A stretch of 64,000 nt of DNA from Paenibacillus taiwanensis DSM 18679 (GCF_000425125.1 NZ_KE384307.1:1-64000); one strand, 5' to 3'. Numbered from the stretch's first letter, positions 25,705 to 35,586 are shown. The notes: a model not told the origin generated them from the sequence alone. A program made the numbers and translations.

Positions 25705-27912
25705 TTACTTCGACATCGAATAAGGCAGCTTCTCGATGTCAGTCACTTCCGCTGGCGCTTGATTGCTCATGCTGAACTCGATCGTGCCACCGGCCGTCAA
25801 TTGCTCGTGTGTGAAGTACAGCTTTTCAACTTTTGAACCGTCCAACTTGACACCAGCAACGTACTTGTTGTCCGCGGAATTATGGTCCGCTTGAATGATG
25901 AGCTGCTTGCCACTTTCCAGATGAACGGTCATCTTATCAAAGTACGGCGTCCCGATTACGTATTCAGGGACACCCGGGCTGAGCGGATACAACCCCAAGG
26001 CACCAAATACGTACCAGCCGCACAAGCTGCCGTTGTCCTCATCACCAGGCAAGCCGTCAGGACGGGAGCTAAACAGCTCGTCCATCGTCTTGCGTACCCA
26101 TTGCTGTGTCAAGGCTGGGTAGCCAAGCGCCGTGTAGATGTAAGGGAAGTGGAAGCTTGGCTGATTGCTAATTGCAAATTGCCCGAAGTCAATCATTGCC
26201 ATTTCGGACATCTCATGAATTTCAAAGCCGTAGGAACCAACCTTGAACGCGGGCTCTGCTGCAAACAGCGCATCCAAACGTTCTTTACCGCCAGCACGAC
26301 CGCCCATTAGCTTCGCAAGTCCGAGGAAGTCATGCTGAACTGCCCAACTGCTCTGGTAAGCGCCACCTTCTGTATAAGGTCCGCCCCATAACGTTGGATC
26401 GAATGGCTCCAACCAACTGCCATCTTGCAGCTTGCCGCGCATAAAGCCGACGGATGGATCATACAGGTGCTTATAATTTGTTGCGCGTTCCATCAGTTGC
26501 TCATAATCAGCTTCACGGCCAAGATGTTTTGCAATTTGTGCGATACAGAAATCGCCATACACGTAGTCCAACGTATTACACACACTTTCATGAGTATGAA
26601 TATCGGCCGGCATATAGTTAAATTTCAAGTATTCACCCATACCTTTGCGGCCATATCGGTTGTCCGCAGATACCGTTGTAGCGTGCTTAAGCAAGCCTTC
26701 AAATGCTGCCTCTACGTCAAAATCCGTATTGCCTTTCACGATCGCATCTGCAAAAGAGACATCAATTAGTGTACCTGGCATCATGCTGCGTTCGCCTGGG
26801 GAAGCCCATTTTGGCATCCAGCCTGCCTCATTGTATGCATTTACCCAACCTTGCATCATTTCATTAACAAAGGAAGGATAGAGCAGGTTATATAACGGGA
26901 ACGACGTACGGTAAGTATCCCAGAAGCCGATGTCTGCAAACAGCGGGCCTGCTTCGATCTTGCCATTGTACGGGCTATAGTGAATTTGCTTGCCTTCGGC
27001 ATCGTATTCGTGAATCGCATGCGGGAATAACGAGGTACGATACAAGCACGTATAGAAGGTTTTCAGCTTTTCTTCATCTTTGTCTTCGACTTCAATAACA
27101 CCGAGCTGCTTTTCCCAAGCGGCATTTGCCAATTGGTGCACTTCTTCAAAGCTGCGTTCGCCAATTTCACGATCCAGGTTGGTAAAGGCCTGTTCTTGGC
27201 TAATAAAGGAGGTACTGATGTTAACCTCAACGATGCCATTTTCGGGCAGGACGAGACCAACATGTGCGCCCATACGTTCCCCCATACCCATCAAGGAAGC
27301 GACCGGCTTATTGTCGTTATCGGATAAACCGCTATTAGCAGCATCGATTGGACAGTTAAACTTCACAACAAAATACATCCGATAGTTGTCAGGCGTACCG
27401 CCAGCTTTGGCTGTCGTATAACCTGTTAATGTGCGGTTATCCGGATCGATCAGCATCGCGGATTCGCCTGGGAACGGCGACAAAATAAAGCGGGCTTCAT
27501 CGCGACGGTCGTACGACAGGCGAATGCTGGAGCAGCGCTCAGTTGGCGCAAGTTCCATCGTCGTCTGATAACGAAGCAGACGTACTTTAAAATAATCAGG
27601 ACGGACGATCATGTCCTGCTTGCGGAACGAAGAAGAGCGCTCAGGCGCCCACACTTTTAAAGGCCCAGTTTGCGGCATAAAGGTCATATGGCCGTAATCA
27701 CCAATCCAAGGGCTAGGCTGATGCGTGATTCGTACACCTTCCAAACGGTTATGATGCGGACTGAACCACCAGCCGCCGCCGGCTTCGGTTGTTTGCGGCG
27801 CCCATGCGTTCATGGCAAATGGCATCGAAATTAACGGCAGTGTGTTTCCATTTGAATAGGGATAAATAGAATCTGTACCTTGCAATGGATTTACATATTT
27901 AATCAAGCTCAT
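25705..27912 (-). CDS. Glycoside hydrolase family 92 alpha-mannosidase
   Basis: A 735-residue Ca-dependent exo-alpha-mannosidase, typical GH92 length, without signal peptide and so probably cytosolic. The N-terminal beta-sandwich starts VNPLQGTDSIYPYSNGNTLP with the GGWWFSPHHNRLEGVRITHQPSPW block. The (alpha/alpha)6 catalytic domain contains FADIGFWDTYRTSFPLYNLL, GGPYTEGGAYQSSWAVQHD and the signature GLPGDEDNGSLCGWYVF, where the acidic residues act as base and bind the metal. An AraC/cupin regulator is divergent and probably controls it. Substrates are likely alpha-mannosides taken up from outside. Confidence 0.9.
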   Translation of the reverse strand: MSLIKYVNPLQGTDSIYPYSNGNTLPLISMPFAMNAWAPQTTEAGGGWWFSPHHNRLEGVRITHQPSPWIGDYGHMTFMPQTGPLKVWAPERSSSFRKQDMIVRPDYFKVRLLRYQTTMELAPTERCSSIRLSYDRRDEARFILSPFPGESAMLIDPDNRTLTGYTTAKAGGTPDNYRMYFVVKFNCPIDAANSGLSDNDNKPVASLMGMGERMGAHVGLVLPENGIVEVNISTSFISQEQAFTNLDREIGERSFEEVHQLANAAWEKQLGVIEVEDKDEEKLKTFYTCLYRTSLFPHAIHEYDAEGKQIHYSPYNGKIEAGPLFADIGFWDTYRTSFPLYNLLYPSFVNEMMQGWVNAYNEAGWMPKWASPGERSMMPGTLIDVSFADAIVKGNTDFDVEAAFEGLLKHATTVSADNRYGRKGMGEYLKFNYMPADIHTHESVCNTLDYVYGDFCIAQIAKHLGREADYEQLMERATNYKHLYDPSVGFMRGKLQDGSWLEPFDPTLWGGPYTEGGAYQSSWAVQHDFLGLAKLMGGRAGGKERLDALFAAEPAFKVGSYGFEIHEMSEMAMIDFGQFAISNQPSFHFPYIYTALGYPALTQQWVRKTMDELFSSRPDGLPGDEDNGSLCGWYVFGALGLYPLSPGVPEYVIGTPYFDKMTVHLESGKQLIIQADHNSADNKYVAGVKLDGSKVEKLYFTHEQLTAGGTIEFSMSNQAPAEVTDIEKLPYSMSK

Positions 27913-28131
27913 CTATATCGCTCCTTCAGTAAAATATAGTTCCAAGTGCTTGCTTCTACATTACGGGCTGTCATAAGTTGCACCTTCATTGTAGATAACT
28001 ACACGTAGCTGTACCTATCAATTTTTTAGAATATCTATCACTTTTGATGATAAAATGAAAAGGAAATGCCCAGCCCGAAATAAATAACATGAGATGGCAC
28101 ATTTAAAGGCATGACAGAAAGAGGACTTATC

Positions 28132-29001
28132 ATGTTTCCATACAATTTACATGGTGACGAAGAGATTCATGGGGAATTTCCGTTTACTTTAAAAATACAT
28201 CAGCTTGGCGTTCCAGTACCTGCGCATGTACACCACTTTATTGAGTATACGTATGCTTTTAAGGGTAGGGGGACGGAGATCATTAATGGCGTAAAAAAGG
28301 AGTTGGTACCAGGCACGTTTACTTTACTGTTTCCCCATCAAGTGCACGAGATAGACATCGAGCCTGGCGAGGAGCTGTTTTTGTATGTGGGTGCGATTGG
28401 TCTGAAGGCCTATTTTGGCGGTGATACCGTGTTTGATCTGCACCAATTGTTAAAGCAGGCGGAGACAGATGCCAATACGACCTACAAGTTGGATGAGCAG
28501 ACCGCAGCTGAAATGCTGCCCTTGCTACAGCAGATGCATGAAGAGGTGCAGGTGGAGAAACCGTGGAGCCGCGTAATGTTCTTATCCAAGCTGGTGCAAG
28601 TGTTTGTGCTGTTTGACCGCTATCGGCAGGCGGCTGTGCAATCAGAGGGGAGAGTACAAGAAGGAGCGCCGCTGAAGGGAATGTGGGAAATCATCTCTTA
28701 CTTGTATCAGAACTTTAAAGAGGACATTACTTTGGAGACGCTTGCTCGCCAGTTTAATTACAGTGTGTCCTATATAAGCGCATCTTTTAAACAGGTGGTT
28801 GGAGAGAACTATTATTCATTCTTAGAGCGAATTCGGATCGCCCATGCGTGCAATTTGCTCATTGGTACGGAAATGAAGATTACAGACATAGCATATGAAG
28901 CAGGGTTCAAGTCTTATCCCACGTTTATAAGAGTATTTCAGTCCAGAATGAACATGTCGCCAACTGCTTATCGTAAGCACAAAGGAATTACACTAGCGTA
29001 G
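28132..29001 (+). CDS. AraC-family regulator with cupin sensor domain
   Basis: A 289-residue activator. ATG 28132 is chosen because AGAGGA precedes it. The N-terminal cupin fold (about 1-150, with VPAHVHHFIEYTYAFKGRGTE) would bind a sugar, and the C-terminal HTH pair (about 190-285: ITLETLARQFNYSVSYISASF and ITDIAYEAGFKSYPTFIRVF) binds DNA. It is divergent from the GH92 mannosidase gene, a usual layout for a local activator. Confidence 0.85.
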   Translation: MFPYNLHGDEEIHGEFPFTLKIHQLGVPVPAHVHHFIEYTYAFKGRGTEIINGVKKELVPGTFTLLFPHQVHEIDIEPGEELFLYVGAIGLKAYFGGDTVFDLHQLLKQAETDANTTYKLDEQTAAEMLPLLQQMHEEVQVEKPWSRVMFLSKLVQVFVLFDRYRQAAVQSEGRVQEGAPLKGMWEIISYLYQNFKEDITLETLARQFNYSVSYISASFKQVVGENYYSFLERIRIAHACNLLIGTEMKITDIAYEAGFKSYPTFIRVFQSRMNMSPTAYRKHKGITLA

Positions 29002-29193
29002 GAGAGGGGAATACCTCCAACCAAGAACAGCCTGCCGCAGCTTGCGACAGGCTTGTTAGGATAATATGAAGTAGTTGAAATTTCAGCCACTAAGCTGTAA
29101 AATGGGCAATAACTTCTTTTGGTATATATAATATGAATACGGTTGAATATGTTTGGCCTACGCTTGATTGTAGTACAACAGCAGCGCGATGTT

Positions 29194-30366
29194 CTAGTGA
29201 ACTGTCTTCATAAACTTTCCGATCCGATCTAGTGCTTCCACGAGATTTTCCGTTGACGAAGCATACGAGATACGGATATGCCCCTCACCACTTGCACCTA
29301 ACGCATTGCCTGGCACAACAGCAACTTTAGCTTCCCTTAATACCCGCTCTGCAAACTGCTCTGAAGAAAGTCCCGTATGTGTAATAGAAGGGAAGGCGTA
29401 GAATGCACCTTTAGGTTCAAAGCATGGCAAGCCAATGTCAGACAAGCCTTTGACTACTAATCTTCTGCGCTGATTGTATGAATCGACCATCGTCGTAATA
29501 TCGTCCTGTCCGCGTCTAAGTGCATCAATGGCAGCTTTCTGGGCTGTAATTGGCGCGCACAGCATCGTATATTGATGGATCTTGGTCATAGCCGCGATCA
29601 CCTCGCGATTGCCGCATACATAACCGAGCCGCCAGCCGGTCATGGCGTATCCTTTGGAGAAACCATTAAGCAGAATGGTATGATCTTTCATATCCGGAAG
29701 CGCTGCAAAGCAAGTATGTGTCCCTTCGTAAGTCAGCTTATCGTACACTTCGTCGGATAGAACAATCAGACCATGCCGTTTAACAACAGCAGCAATACGC
29801 TCAAGCTCAGCTTTGCCCATAATGGCTCCAGTCGGATTGTTAGGATAATTGATAATAATAGCTTTGGTACGGGGAGTAATCAATGCTTCTACTTGCTCTG
29901 CTGTAAGCTGAAAATGCTGTTCTTCCGTTGTGCGAATGGGGACAGGCACGCCGCCTGCCATAATGGTGCAAGAAGCGTATGATACGTAACAAGGCTCTGG
30001 GATCAGCACTTCATCACCAGGGCACACGATGGTGCGCAGTGCCAGATCCAGCGCTTCACTGGTACCCACCGTGACCAATACCTCGTCTCGCGGTTCATAA
30101 TAGACGCTGTAGTTATGATGCAGATGGGCAGCAATCTCTTCACGAAGCTCTAGCAGGCCAGCATTTGCTGTATACATCGTGTAGCCTTTCTCCAGCGAAT
30201 AACAAGCTGATTCTCGAATCAGCCGCGGCGTTACAAAGTCCGGCTCGCCCACACCAAGCGAGATGATGCCAGTAACTTCTGTCGCCAGATCAAAGAAGCG
30301 TCGGATGCCAGAGGGCGGTAAATCCAGAATAACAGGTGATATCAAAGTATTCCATTTTAGTGACAA
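29194..30366 (-). CDS. Class I/II PLP-dependent aminotransferase (PatA-like)
   Basis: A 390-residue fold-type I transaminase. Start TTG 30366 is preferred (MSLKWNTLISPV; GGTGGG six bases upstream). PLP sites: GTSEALDLALR near residue 90, INYPNNPTGAIM near 165, DEVYDKLTY near 195, and the Schiff-base lysine in NGFSKGYAMTGWRLGY near 230. PatA-type enzymes act on N-acetyl-diaminopimelate or aromatic/branched keto acids; the substrate here is open. A T-box leader lies directly upstream, so expression follows the charging of a tRNA. Confidence 0.85.
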   Translation of the reverse strand: MSLKWNTLISPVILDLPPSGIRRFFDLATEVTGIISLGVGEPDFVTPRLIRESACYSLEKGYTMYTANAGLLELREEIAAHLHHNYSVYYEPRDEVLVTVGTSEALDLALRTIVCPGDEVLIPEPCYVSYASCTIMAGGVPVPIRTTEEQHFQLTAEQVEALITPRTKAIIINYPNNPTGAIMGKAELERIAAVVKRHGLIVLSDEVYDKLTYEGTHTCFAALPDMKDHTILLNGFSKGYAMTGWRLGYVCGNREVIAAMTKIHQYTMLCAPITAQKAAIDALRRGQDDITTMVDSYNQRRRLVVKGLSDIGLPCFEPKGAFYAFPSITHTGLSSEQFAERVLREAKVAVVPGNALGASGEGHIRISYASSTENLVEALDRIGKFMKTVH

Positions 30367-30490
30367 GTGACCCACCAACCTTCTCAATAATAGAATTAAT
30401 GATGCTCATTAAGGATTTGAAGCCCCAGCGGCAACAAGAGAAAACAAGAAGCAATAAGAGGCGATAAGAGTAAGCGGCGATAAGAGACAA

Positions 30491-30775
30491 CAAAAAAAGC
30501 CCTCATCCCTGAAAGGGACGAGAGCATGCTCACGCGGTACCACCCTAGTTGGCTGACAGATTCAGCCCACCTCGATCCCGGTAACGGCGGGAAGCCGGCA
30601 ATCTCTTACTCAAGTTCAGAGTGCAACTCAGGGAGGGCTTTCAATAAGGTGGATTCCCGGGCTCTCACTGTCCCCGGTCGCTTTGCAATCAACAGCCTTA
30701 CTTACTTTTCCCATCAATGTTCGTATCCGTAATAAGTTGTGGAAAAATATATCACGAAAAGATTTGTATTGTCAA
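30491..30775 (-). ncRNA. T-box leader with its promoter, controlling the aminotransferase
   Basis: Read leftward: promoter TTGACA (30775-30770), 18 bases, TATATT (30751-30746); Stem I with the AAAGCGACC bulge and AGTAAG region; Stem III with CCCG-CCGTTAC-CGGG (30576-30591); the T-box AGGGTGGTACCGCG (30546-30533); and the terminator stem CTCGTCCC/GGGATGAG with a T7 run ending near 30491. Uncharged tRNA pairing with the T-box would form the antiterminator. The specifier probably lies in GAACUUGAG (30617-30609), where both CUU and UUG read leucine, but I cannot fix the phase. Confidence 0.85.
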
Positions 30776-31063
30776 TCTTTACTATTGGGATAAAGTGTGA
30801 TAAATTTCTAGTAATATTTGAGTCTATGACTAAAAAATACTATTTATGCTATATTATTTTATTTAATGCATAATTATTTCATTGCATTAATAAATAAACG
30901 TTTGCCAAGACACACTTTGGCGAGGAATCTTAGCAAACGTCTGGTTACGACCTATTGATTTAACAAAAAAAGATCGTAAATCTATTATACGGGCATGCCT
31001 ATTTTTTGTAAATCAATGGGTTATACCTCTACTCTTGACTTAGAAAGTGAGGTTGACCCGTCC
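30776..31063. other. AT-rich gap before the PKS-associated operon with a stacked hairpin
   Basis: A very AT-rich stretch (30780-30895) precedes ACGTTTGC (30898-30905) and GCAAACGT (30933-30940), which enclose a second hairpin, GCCAAG-ACACA-CTTTGGC. The pair lies in the probable 5' leader of the operon starting at 31064 and lacks a T run. A TATTATAC word near 30985 could be a promoter element. Confidence 0.5.
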
Positions 31064-31636
31064 ATGACGTATGCGCTGCACAACGTTAGCCAATCGTCTG
31101 TTCTGAAGAGTATTCATACCATCTGCACGTTAGGGCCTGAGAATACCAATTGTGAGCTTGCTGCAAGGACTTGGTTTGATCGGATGGGAAAGTCAGGTGC
31201 CATATTATTATATCCAACTTTGGAGGAAGCGGTTGTTGATGTAAGGGAGCAGCCAGGCACAGCGCTGTTAGGTTGCGTGGTGTACCCCGATTTGCACAAA
31301 ATCGTATTTTCCAATCTGGATAAGCTAGTGTTAATAGACTGCTTTATAATGCCTACTTACAAGATGGTTCTTGCCTCCAATACAAGCAGCCTGCACCAAG
31401 ACCCTTCCATTGCAACTCATCCTGCCCCTTCTGGACTTGCCGCACAGCACACTACCGATATTCGCCTAGTTTCAAGTAATGCCCAAGCGGCAATTAATTG
31501 CGCAGCAGGGCTTGCAGATGCCTGTATTACGACGATTTCAGCAGCAGAACGACAAGGTTTGCACATCATGCATGATTATGGCGAAATACCTATGGGATTT
31601 ACGATACATGCCCACACGACCACAGACTATAGGTAA
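31064..31636 (+). CDS. BacA-like prephenate decarboxylase
   Basis: A 190-residue protein of the prephenate dehydratase fold, related to BacA of bacilysin synthesis. It has TICTLGPENTNCELAARTWF near the N-terminus, PTYKMVLAS in the middle, then HPAPSGLAAQ, DIRLVSSNAQAAINCAAGLAD and IPMGFTIH, aligning along the whole BacA length. BacA-type enzymes decarboxylate prephenate without aromatising the ring. No regulatory ACT domain is present, unlike housekeeping PheA. ATG 31064 follows GTGAGGT. It is the first gene of a tight operon with an aminotransferase 15 bases downstream, the pairing used to make dihydroaromatic amino acids. A redirected dehydratase remains possible. Confidence 0.7.
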   Translation: MTYALHNVSQSSVLKSIHTICTLGPENTNCELAARTWFDRMGKSGAILLYPTLEEAVVDVREQPGTALLGCVVYPDLHKIVFSNLDKLVLIDCFIMPTYKMVLASNTSSLHQDPSIATHPAPSGLAAQHTTDIRLVSSNAQAAINCAAGLADACITTISAAERQGLHIMHDYGEIPMGFTIHAHTTTDYR

Positions 31637-31651
31637 TTGGGGAGGTTCACG

Positions 31652-32938
31652 ATGTCCAACGTACAGTTGAGCAAGACAGGGTTAAAAATGTCAGAACTGA
31701 CTGGTGTTCGTTCGATTATGAAAGATATTAAGGAGACAAATGAATCGGACACACCAAGGGACTACGTCAACGTAAGCGCGGGCAATCCGTTAGTGCTGCC
31801 TGAGGTAGAGGCGTTATGGCGCAAATATGCACATGAATTGCTTGATGGTCAGGAATTTGGAGAAATTATCGGACGATACGGTTCCAGCCAAGGATATGAA
31901 CCGTTTATAGATGCCATTGTGCACTGGTTTAATGCGGAGTACGGCTGGAACTTGACGAAGCATAATGTACTTGTTACACCAGGTAGCCAGTCATTGTACT
32001 TTATGGCGGCCAATGCTTTCAGCGGTCCAGATGAAGAGGGCAACCAGCGTTCGCTAGTGCTGCCTCTATGTCCTGACTACACAGGTTATGGCGGTGTCGT
32101 ATTGTCCAAGGATGTACTGAAGACGTATAAGCCAACACTTGATATTCAAGAGAAGCATCGCTTTAAATACCGGCCTGATATTGATAAATTGACGATTGAT
32201 AAATCAGTAGGTGCCGTCTTGTTCTCCCGTCCTTGCAATCCAAGCGGCAACTTAATGACGGAGCAGGAAGTTGATCGGATTGTAGCGATGTGTGCAAAGC
32301 AGGATGTGCCGGTCATTATCGATTCGGCCTATGCACCGCCGTTTCCGGATATGGTATTTACTGATATGACACCGGTATGGGGAGAGAATGTGATCCACTG
32401 TGTCAGTTTGTCGAAAGTAGGACTTCCAGGCGAGCGTATCGGGGTAGCGATTGCAAGCGAGAAATACATTCAATTGTTAGAAGCGTTCCAATCGAACATG
32501 AATATTCATTCTTCACGATTTGGCCAGGCACTCGCAGCCAGAGCCATTATGTCTGGTGAACTGGCAGAGGTGTCTACAAATGTCATTAAGACGTTCTACC
32601 ATAAGCGATTCTTGATTTGGGAATCGGCGTTAGATCGCCTAATGCCAGACGAGGTGCCTTGGCATTTGCATGTAGGCGAGGGATCTATTTTTGCATGGAT
32701 GTGGTTTCAAGATTTGCCGATCAGTGATGCGCAGCTGTATGTCGAGTTAAAGCAAGAAGGGATGATCGTAGTTCCGGGTTCTACGTTCTTTAGCGGGCTT
32801 AACGAGCAGTGGAGCCACACGAAGGAATGCATCCGAATTAGCTTGACGGCAAGCGAAGAAGAATTGGAGCGGGGTGTAGCTATTTTGGCTAAGGTCATTG
32901 CCCGTGTGTACCAACAAGCTGGTATTACGACCAGATAG
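31652..32938 (+). CDS. Valine-pyruvate-type aminotransferase (AvtA-like)
   Basis: A 428-residue PLP enzyme starting at ATG 31652 behind GGGGAGG. Diagnostic blocks: YVNVSAGNPLVLPEV near residue 40, GRYGSSQGYEPFIDAIV near 75, LFSRPCNPSGNLMT near 195 and the PLP lysine in CVSLSKVGLPGERIG near 250, all as in AvtA-like transaminases. It directly follows the prephenate decarboxylase-like gene, so the likely job is to aminate the dihydro-phenylpyruvate made there. A role in valine metabolism is less likely inside this operon. Confidence 0.8.
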   Translation: MSNVQLSKTGLKMSELTGVRSIMKDIKETNESDTPRDYVNVSAGNPLVLPEVEALWRKYAHELLDGQEFGEIIGRYGSSQGYEPFIDAIVHWFNAEYGWNLTKHNVLVTPGSQSLYFMAANAFSGPDEEGNQRSLVLPLCPDYTGYGGVVLSKDVLKTYKPTLDIQEKHRFKYRPDIDKLTIDKSVGAVLFSRPCNPSGNLMTEQEVDRIVAMCAKQDVPVIIDSAYAPPFPDMVFTDMTPVWGENVIHCVSLSKVGLPGERIGVAIASEKYIQLLEAFQSNMNIHSSRFGQALAARAIMSGELAEVSTNVIKTFYHKRFLIWESALDRLMPDEVPWHLHVGEGSIFAWMWFQDLPISDAQLYVELKQEGMIVVPGSTFFSGLNEQWSHTKECIRISLTASEEELERGVAILAKVIARVYQQAGITTR

Positions 32939-32999
32939 CACCAAGAGCGAGCGTGTTCACACCAAGATGGAGCACGATTGATGGGAGGGGGATGCAGCC

Positions 33000-34019
33000 G
33001 TGGCATTTATCACCGTAGATGCTGTGTCAAAGGAGTTCAAGGTGGAAGTGAAGCAGCGAGGTGTCATGGGGAAGCTGCGCAGCCTTGTTCGTCCACATAT
33101 TGTAATTCGACAAGCCGTTCGTAATATATCCTTCTCGGTAGATGAGGGAGAGATTATTGGATATTTGGGACCGAATGGCGCTGGCAAGTCAACTATGATC
33201 AAGATGCTGTGTGGCATCCTGCATCCAAGCTCCGGTCAAATTCGAGTCAACGGCTGCATCCCTTACATCGAGCGTCGTAAGTATTCAATGGCAATTGGGG
33301 TCGTATTTGGTCAACGCAGCCAATTGTGGTGGGACTTGCCGGCCATTGATTCGCTTGAGCTCTACAAAGACATTTACAAAGTATCTGCGGCAAGCTATAA
33401 GCGAAGTCTTGACGAATTTAACGAATTGTTAGACTTGCACGAATTTGCGCATACACCTGTACGTCAGCTAAGCTTGGGCCAACGTATGAGGATGGAGCTT
33501 GCTGCGGCTATGCTGCACCACCCTCAAATTTTGTTTTTGGATGAGCCGACGATTGGTCTTGATATTATGGTGAAGGAAAAGATCAGGGATTTTATCCTGC
33601 AGTGGAATACGCAGCGCAAGACGACGGTTATTTTGACAACACACGACGTGATAGACATCGAGCGACTGTGCAATAGGATTCTCATTATTAACAACGGCGA
33701 AATGGCATTTGACGGCTCAGCAAAGGAACTGGAGCAGTTGTATAGCCGGGAGAAGCAAATTATCGTCACGTTTAAAGATGCAATTGATCGTCTGCCGCCA
33801 TTACTGCATACGACTGTGCAGCGTCGGGAAGGCAACCAGCTATGCTTTGCGGTGGAGCGCAGTGAAGATGTACAGGAAGTGATCAAACGAATCGTTAACA
33901 GCTATGAGGTCACAGATATTCAAATTCGTGCGGCAGATTTGGAAAGCATCATCAAGCAAGTGTATCAAACGGGAAAAAGGGATGTCGCCCATGAAGTCGT
34001 ATATTCGCATTTTTCATAA
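33000..34019 (+). CDS. ABC-2 type exporter, ATP-binding subunit
   Basis: A 339-residue ATPase, GTG start after GGAGGGGG. Walker A GYLGPNGAGKSTMIKML near residue 56, a QRSQLWWDLPA Q-loop region, signature LSLGQRMRMELAAAML near 160 and Walker B ILFLDEPTIGLDI. The long C-terminal extension (240-339) and LWWDLP segment are typical of the NatA/YadG-like group paired with ABC2_membrane_6 permeases. Two permease genes follow with overlaps, forming a complete heterodimeric exporter, probably for the cluster product or a precursor. Confidence 0.87.
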   Translation: MAFITVDAVSKEFKVEVKQRGVMGKLRSLVRPHIVIRQAVRNISFSVDEGEIIGYLGPNGAGKSTMIKMLCGILHPSSGQIRVNGCIPYIERRKYSMAIGVVFGQRSQLWWDLPAIDSLELYKDIYKVSAASYKRSLDEFNELLDLHEFAHTPVRQLSLGQRMRMELAAAMLHHPQILFLDEPTIGLDIMVKEKIRDFILQWNTQRKTTVILTTHDVIDIERLCNRILIINNGEMAFDGSAKELEQLYSREKQIIVTFKDAIDRLPPLLHTTVQRREGNQLCFAVERSEDVQEVIKRIVNSYEVTDIQIRAADLESIIKQVYQTGKRDVAHEVVYSHFS

Positions 34020-34785
34020 AACGATTTCCACTTCTTTTGTGTACAGATCGAATTTGTATATGCCAATGCTGGCGTACTTCGTCTTTGTATTTCTTCAGTA
34101 TTCACTTTGGTCTGCTGTATTTGCCTTAAATGAACCTAAAGGCACCACGATTTCACAAATGATGACTTATATTTTTATCGGTATGATGATTCGTTTTCTA
34201 ACGACGGCTACAGCTTCCGATCAACTGTCTCAGGAGATCAGGGAGGGGAAGATCGAGCTTATGTTGATCCGGCCCTACAATTTGTTTTTGTTTTTCCTTG
34301 CGAAGCAGTTGGGGCGTATCGTCGTTGATTTTATAACTAAAGGCCTCCCTTTGTTAGGCATCAGCTTATTGTTTTTATCTCCTTTCATCCAGATCCCCTA
34401 CAATTTATCTAACTGGCTTTACTTCGGATTTTGTTGTATAAATGCGGTCATAATCGCCTTCTGCATGGATTATATGATCGGACTTATGGCTTTTTGGATT
34501 ATCGAAACTTGGCAGCTCCGCTTTCTTATTCAAGACATTGGTAACGTTTTTTCCGGCGTATTTATTCCACTTTGGTTTTTCTCAGAACCATTTCTTTGGA
34601 TAGCTAATCTACTCCCATATCCTTATTTATACTTCTACCCCATTAATGTGCTGCTGGGAAATGTAGATCACACAAGCTTTTTATCCCTTACCCTTGTTGG
34701 GTTGTCTTGGAGTATCGGTCTTTTAGTTGTCATTATGCTGATGTGGCATCTTTGCAAATCCCGGATTGTCATTCAAGGAGGGTAA
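33991..34785 (+). CDS. ABC-2 type exporter permease 1
   Basis: About 264 residues with six hydrophobic segments and no signal sequence, matching the ABC2_membrane_6 group. The ATG at 33991 (MKSYIRIFHK) overlaps the end of the ATPase gene; ATG 33982 is an alternative with less room for its ribosome site. The motif EIREGKIELMLIRPYNLFLF between segments 2 and 3 is the cytosolic coupling helix of this family. It pairs with the next gene. Confidence 0.8.
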   Translation: MKSYIRIFHKTISTSFVYRSNLYMPMLAYFVFVFLQYSLWSAVFALNEPKGTTISQMMTYIFIGMMIRFLTTATASDQLSQEIREGKIELMLIRPYNLFLFFLAKQLGRIVVDFITKGLPLLGISLLFLSPFIQIPYNLSNWLYFGFCCINAVIIAFCMDYMIGLMAFWIIETWQLRFLIQDIGNVFSGVFIPLWFFSEPFLWIANLLPYPYLYFYPINVLLGNVDHTSFLSLTLVGLSWSIGLLVVIMLMWHLCKSRIVIQGG

Positions 34786-34788
34786 GCC

Positions 34789-35586
34789 GTGATTCGCGCT
34801 TATGCAGCATTGTATCGCAAATTTATTATCAAATATGCAAAAGCCAAGCTGGAATACAAAATCCCGCTTACATTAGATATCGTGGCTAACATGGTGAACT
34901 CGCTTAGCTTTGTCTCTGTTGTCTATTTTTTAATGAACCATTTTAGTAAGCTCGATGATTGGCAACTGAACGAGGTCATGTTGATGTTTGGCTTTGGATT
35001 GTTATCCTGGGGATTGGCGGGCATGCTGTTCTGGGCGCCGGTCATGCAATTAGAGCAGTTGATTATTACTGGGCAGTTTGACCATTTTTTATTAAAGCCA
35101 CTACACCCATTACTACACCTGATGTTTCGTCACTTTCAGCATACGTTTCTCGGCCAGACTCTGGTTGGCATAGGTTTGCTGTACTACTCATTGGAGCACC
35201 TGTCCATCTGGTTGACACCTTCGTTTATCCTCAATGGCATCTATCTGTTATTTAACTCCGTGCTTGTACAATCCGCAATTTTAATCGCACTTAGCTCACT
35301 GAATTTTTTTGTTAAAAAGCCGCTCGTATTTTCGATGATGGTTGTAGTGGATCTACAAGTTATTTCACGTTACCCTGTTTCTATTTACCATCAGGGATTA
35401 CAATTTGTAGTCAGCTTTGTGGTTCCTTATATTTTTGTCTCTTATTACCCTGTCGTCATCTTGACGCGAGGCGTTAACAGTGAGCCGTTGCTCTGGGTGA
35501 CGTACGTGATTGGCCCGATGTTGGTTGCGTTCGCTTGTCTGTTGTTTAATTACGGTGTTAGACGTTATGACGGCGCAGGCAGCTAG
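34789..35586 (+). CDS. ABC-2 type exporter permease 2
   Basis: A 265-residue membrane protein with about six hydrophobic segments. GTG start lies three bases after the previous stop, behind AAGGAGGG. The coupling stretch QLIITGQFDHFLLKPLHPLL matches that of permease 1, so both halves form one channel driven by the upstream ATPase. Confidence 0.82.
   Translation: MIRAYAALYRKFIIKYAKAKLEYKIPLTLDIVANMVNSLSFVSVVYFLMNHFSKLDDWQLNEVMLMFGFGLLSWGLAGMLFWAPVMQLEQLIITGQFDHFLLKPLHPLLHLMFRHFQHTFLGQTLVGIGLLYYSLEHLSIWLTPSFILNGIYLLFNSVLVQSAILIALSSLNFFVKKPLVFSMMVVVDLQVISRYPVSIYHQGLQFVVSFVVPYIFVSYYPVVILTRGVNSEPLLWVTYVIGPMLVAFACLLFNYGVRRYDGAGS

Noticed and set aside
25705-27912. Secreted GH92 enzyme
   Set aside because: The N-terminus (MSLIKYVNPLQGTDS) has no signal peptide.
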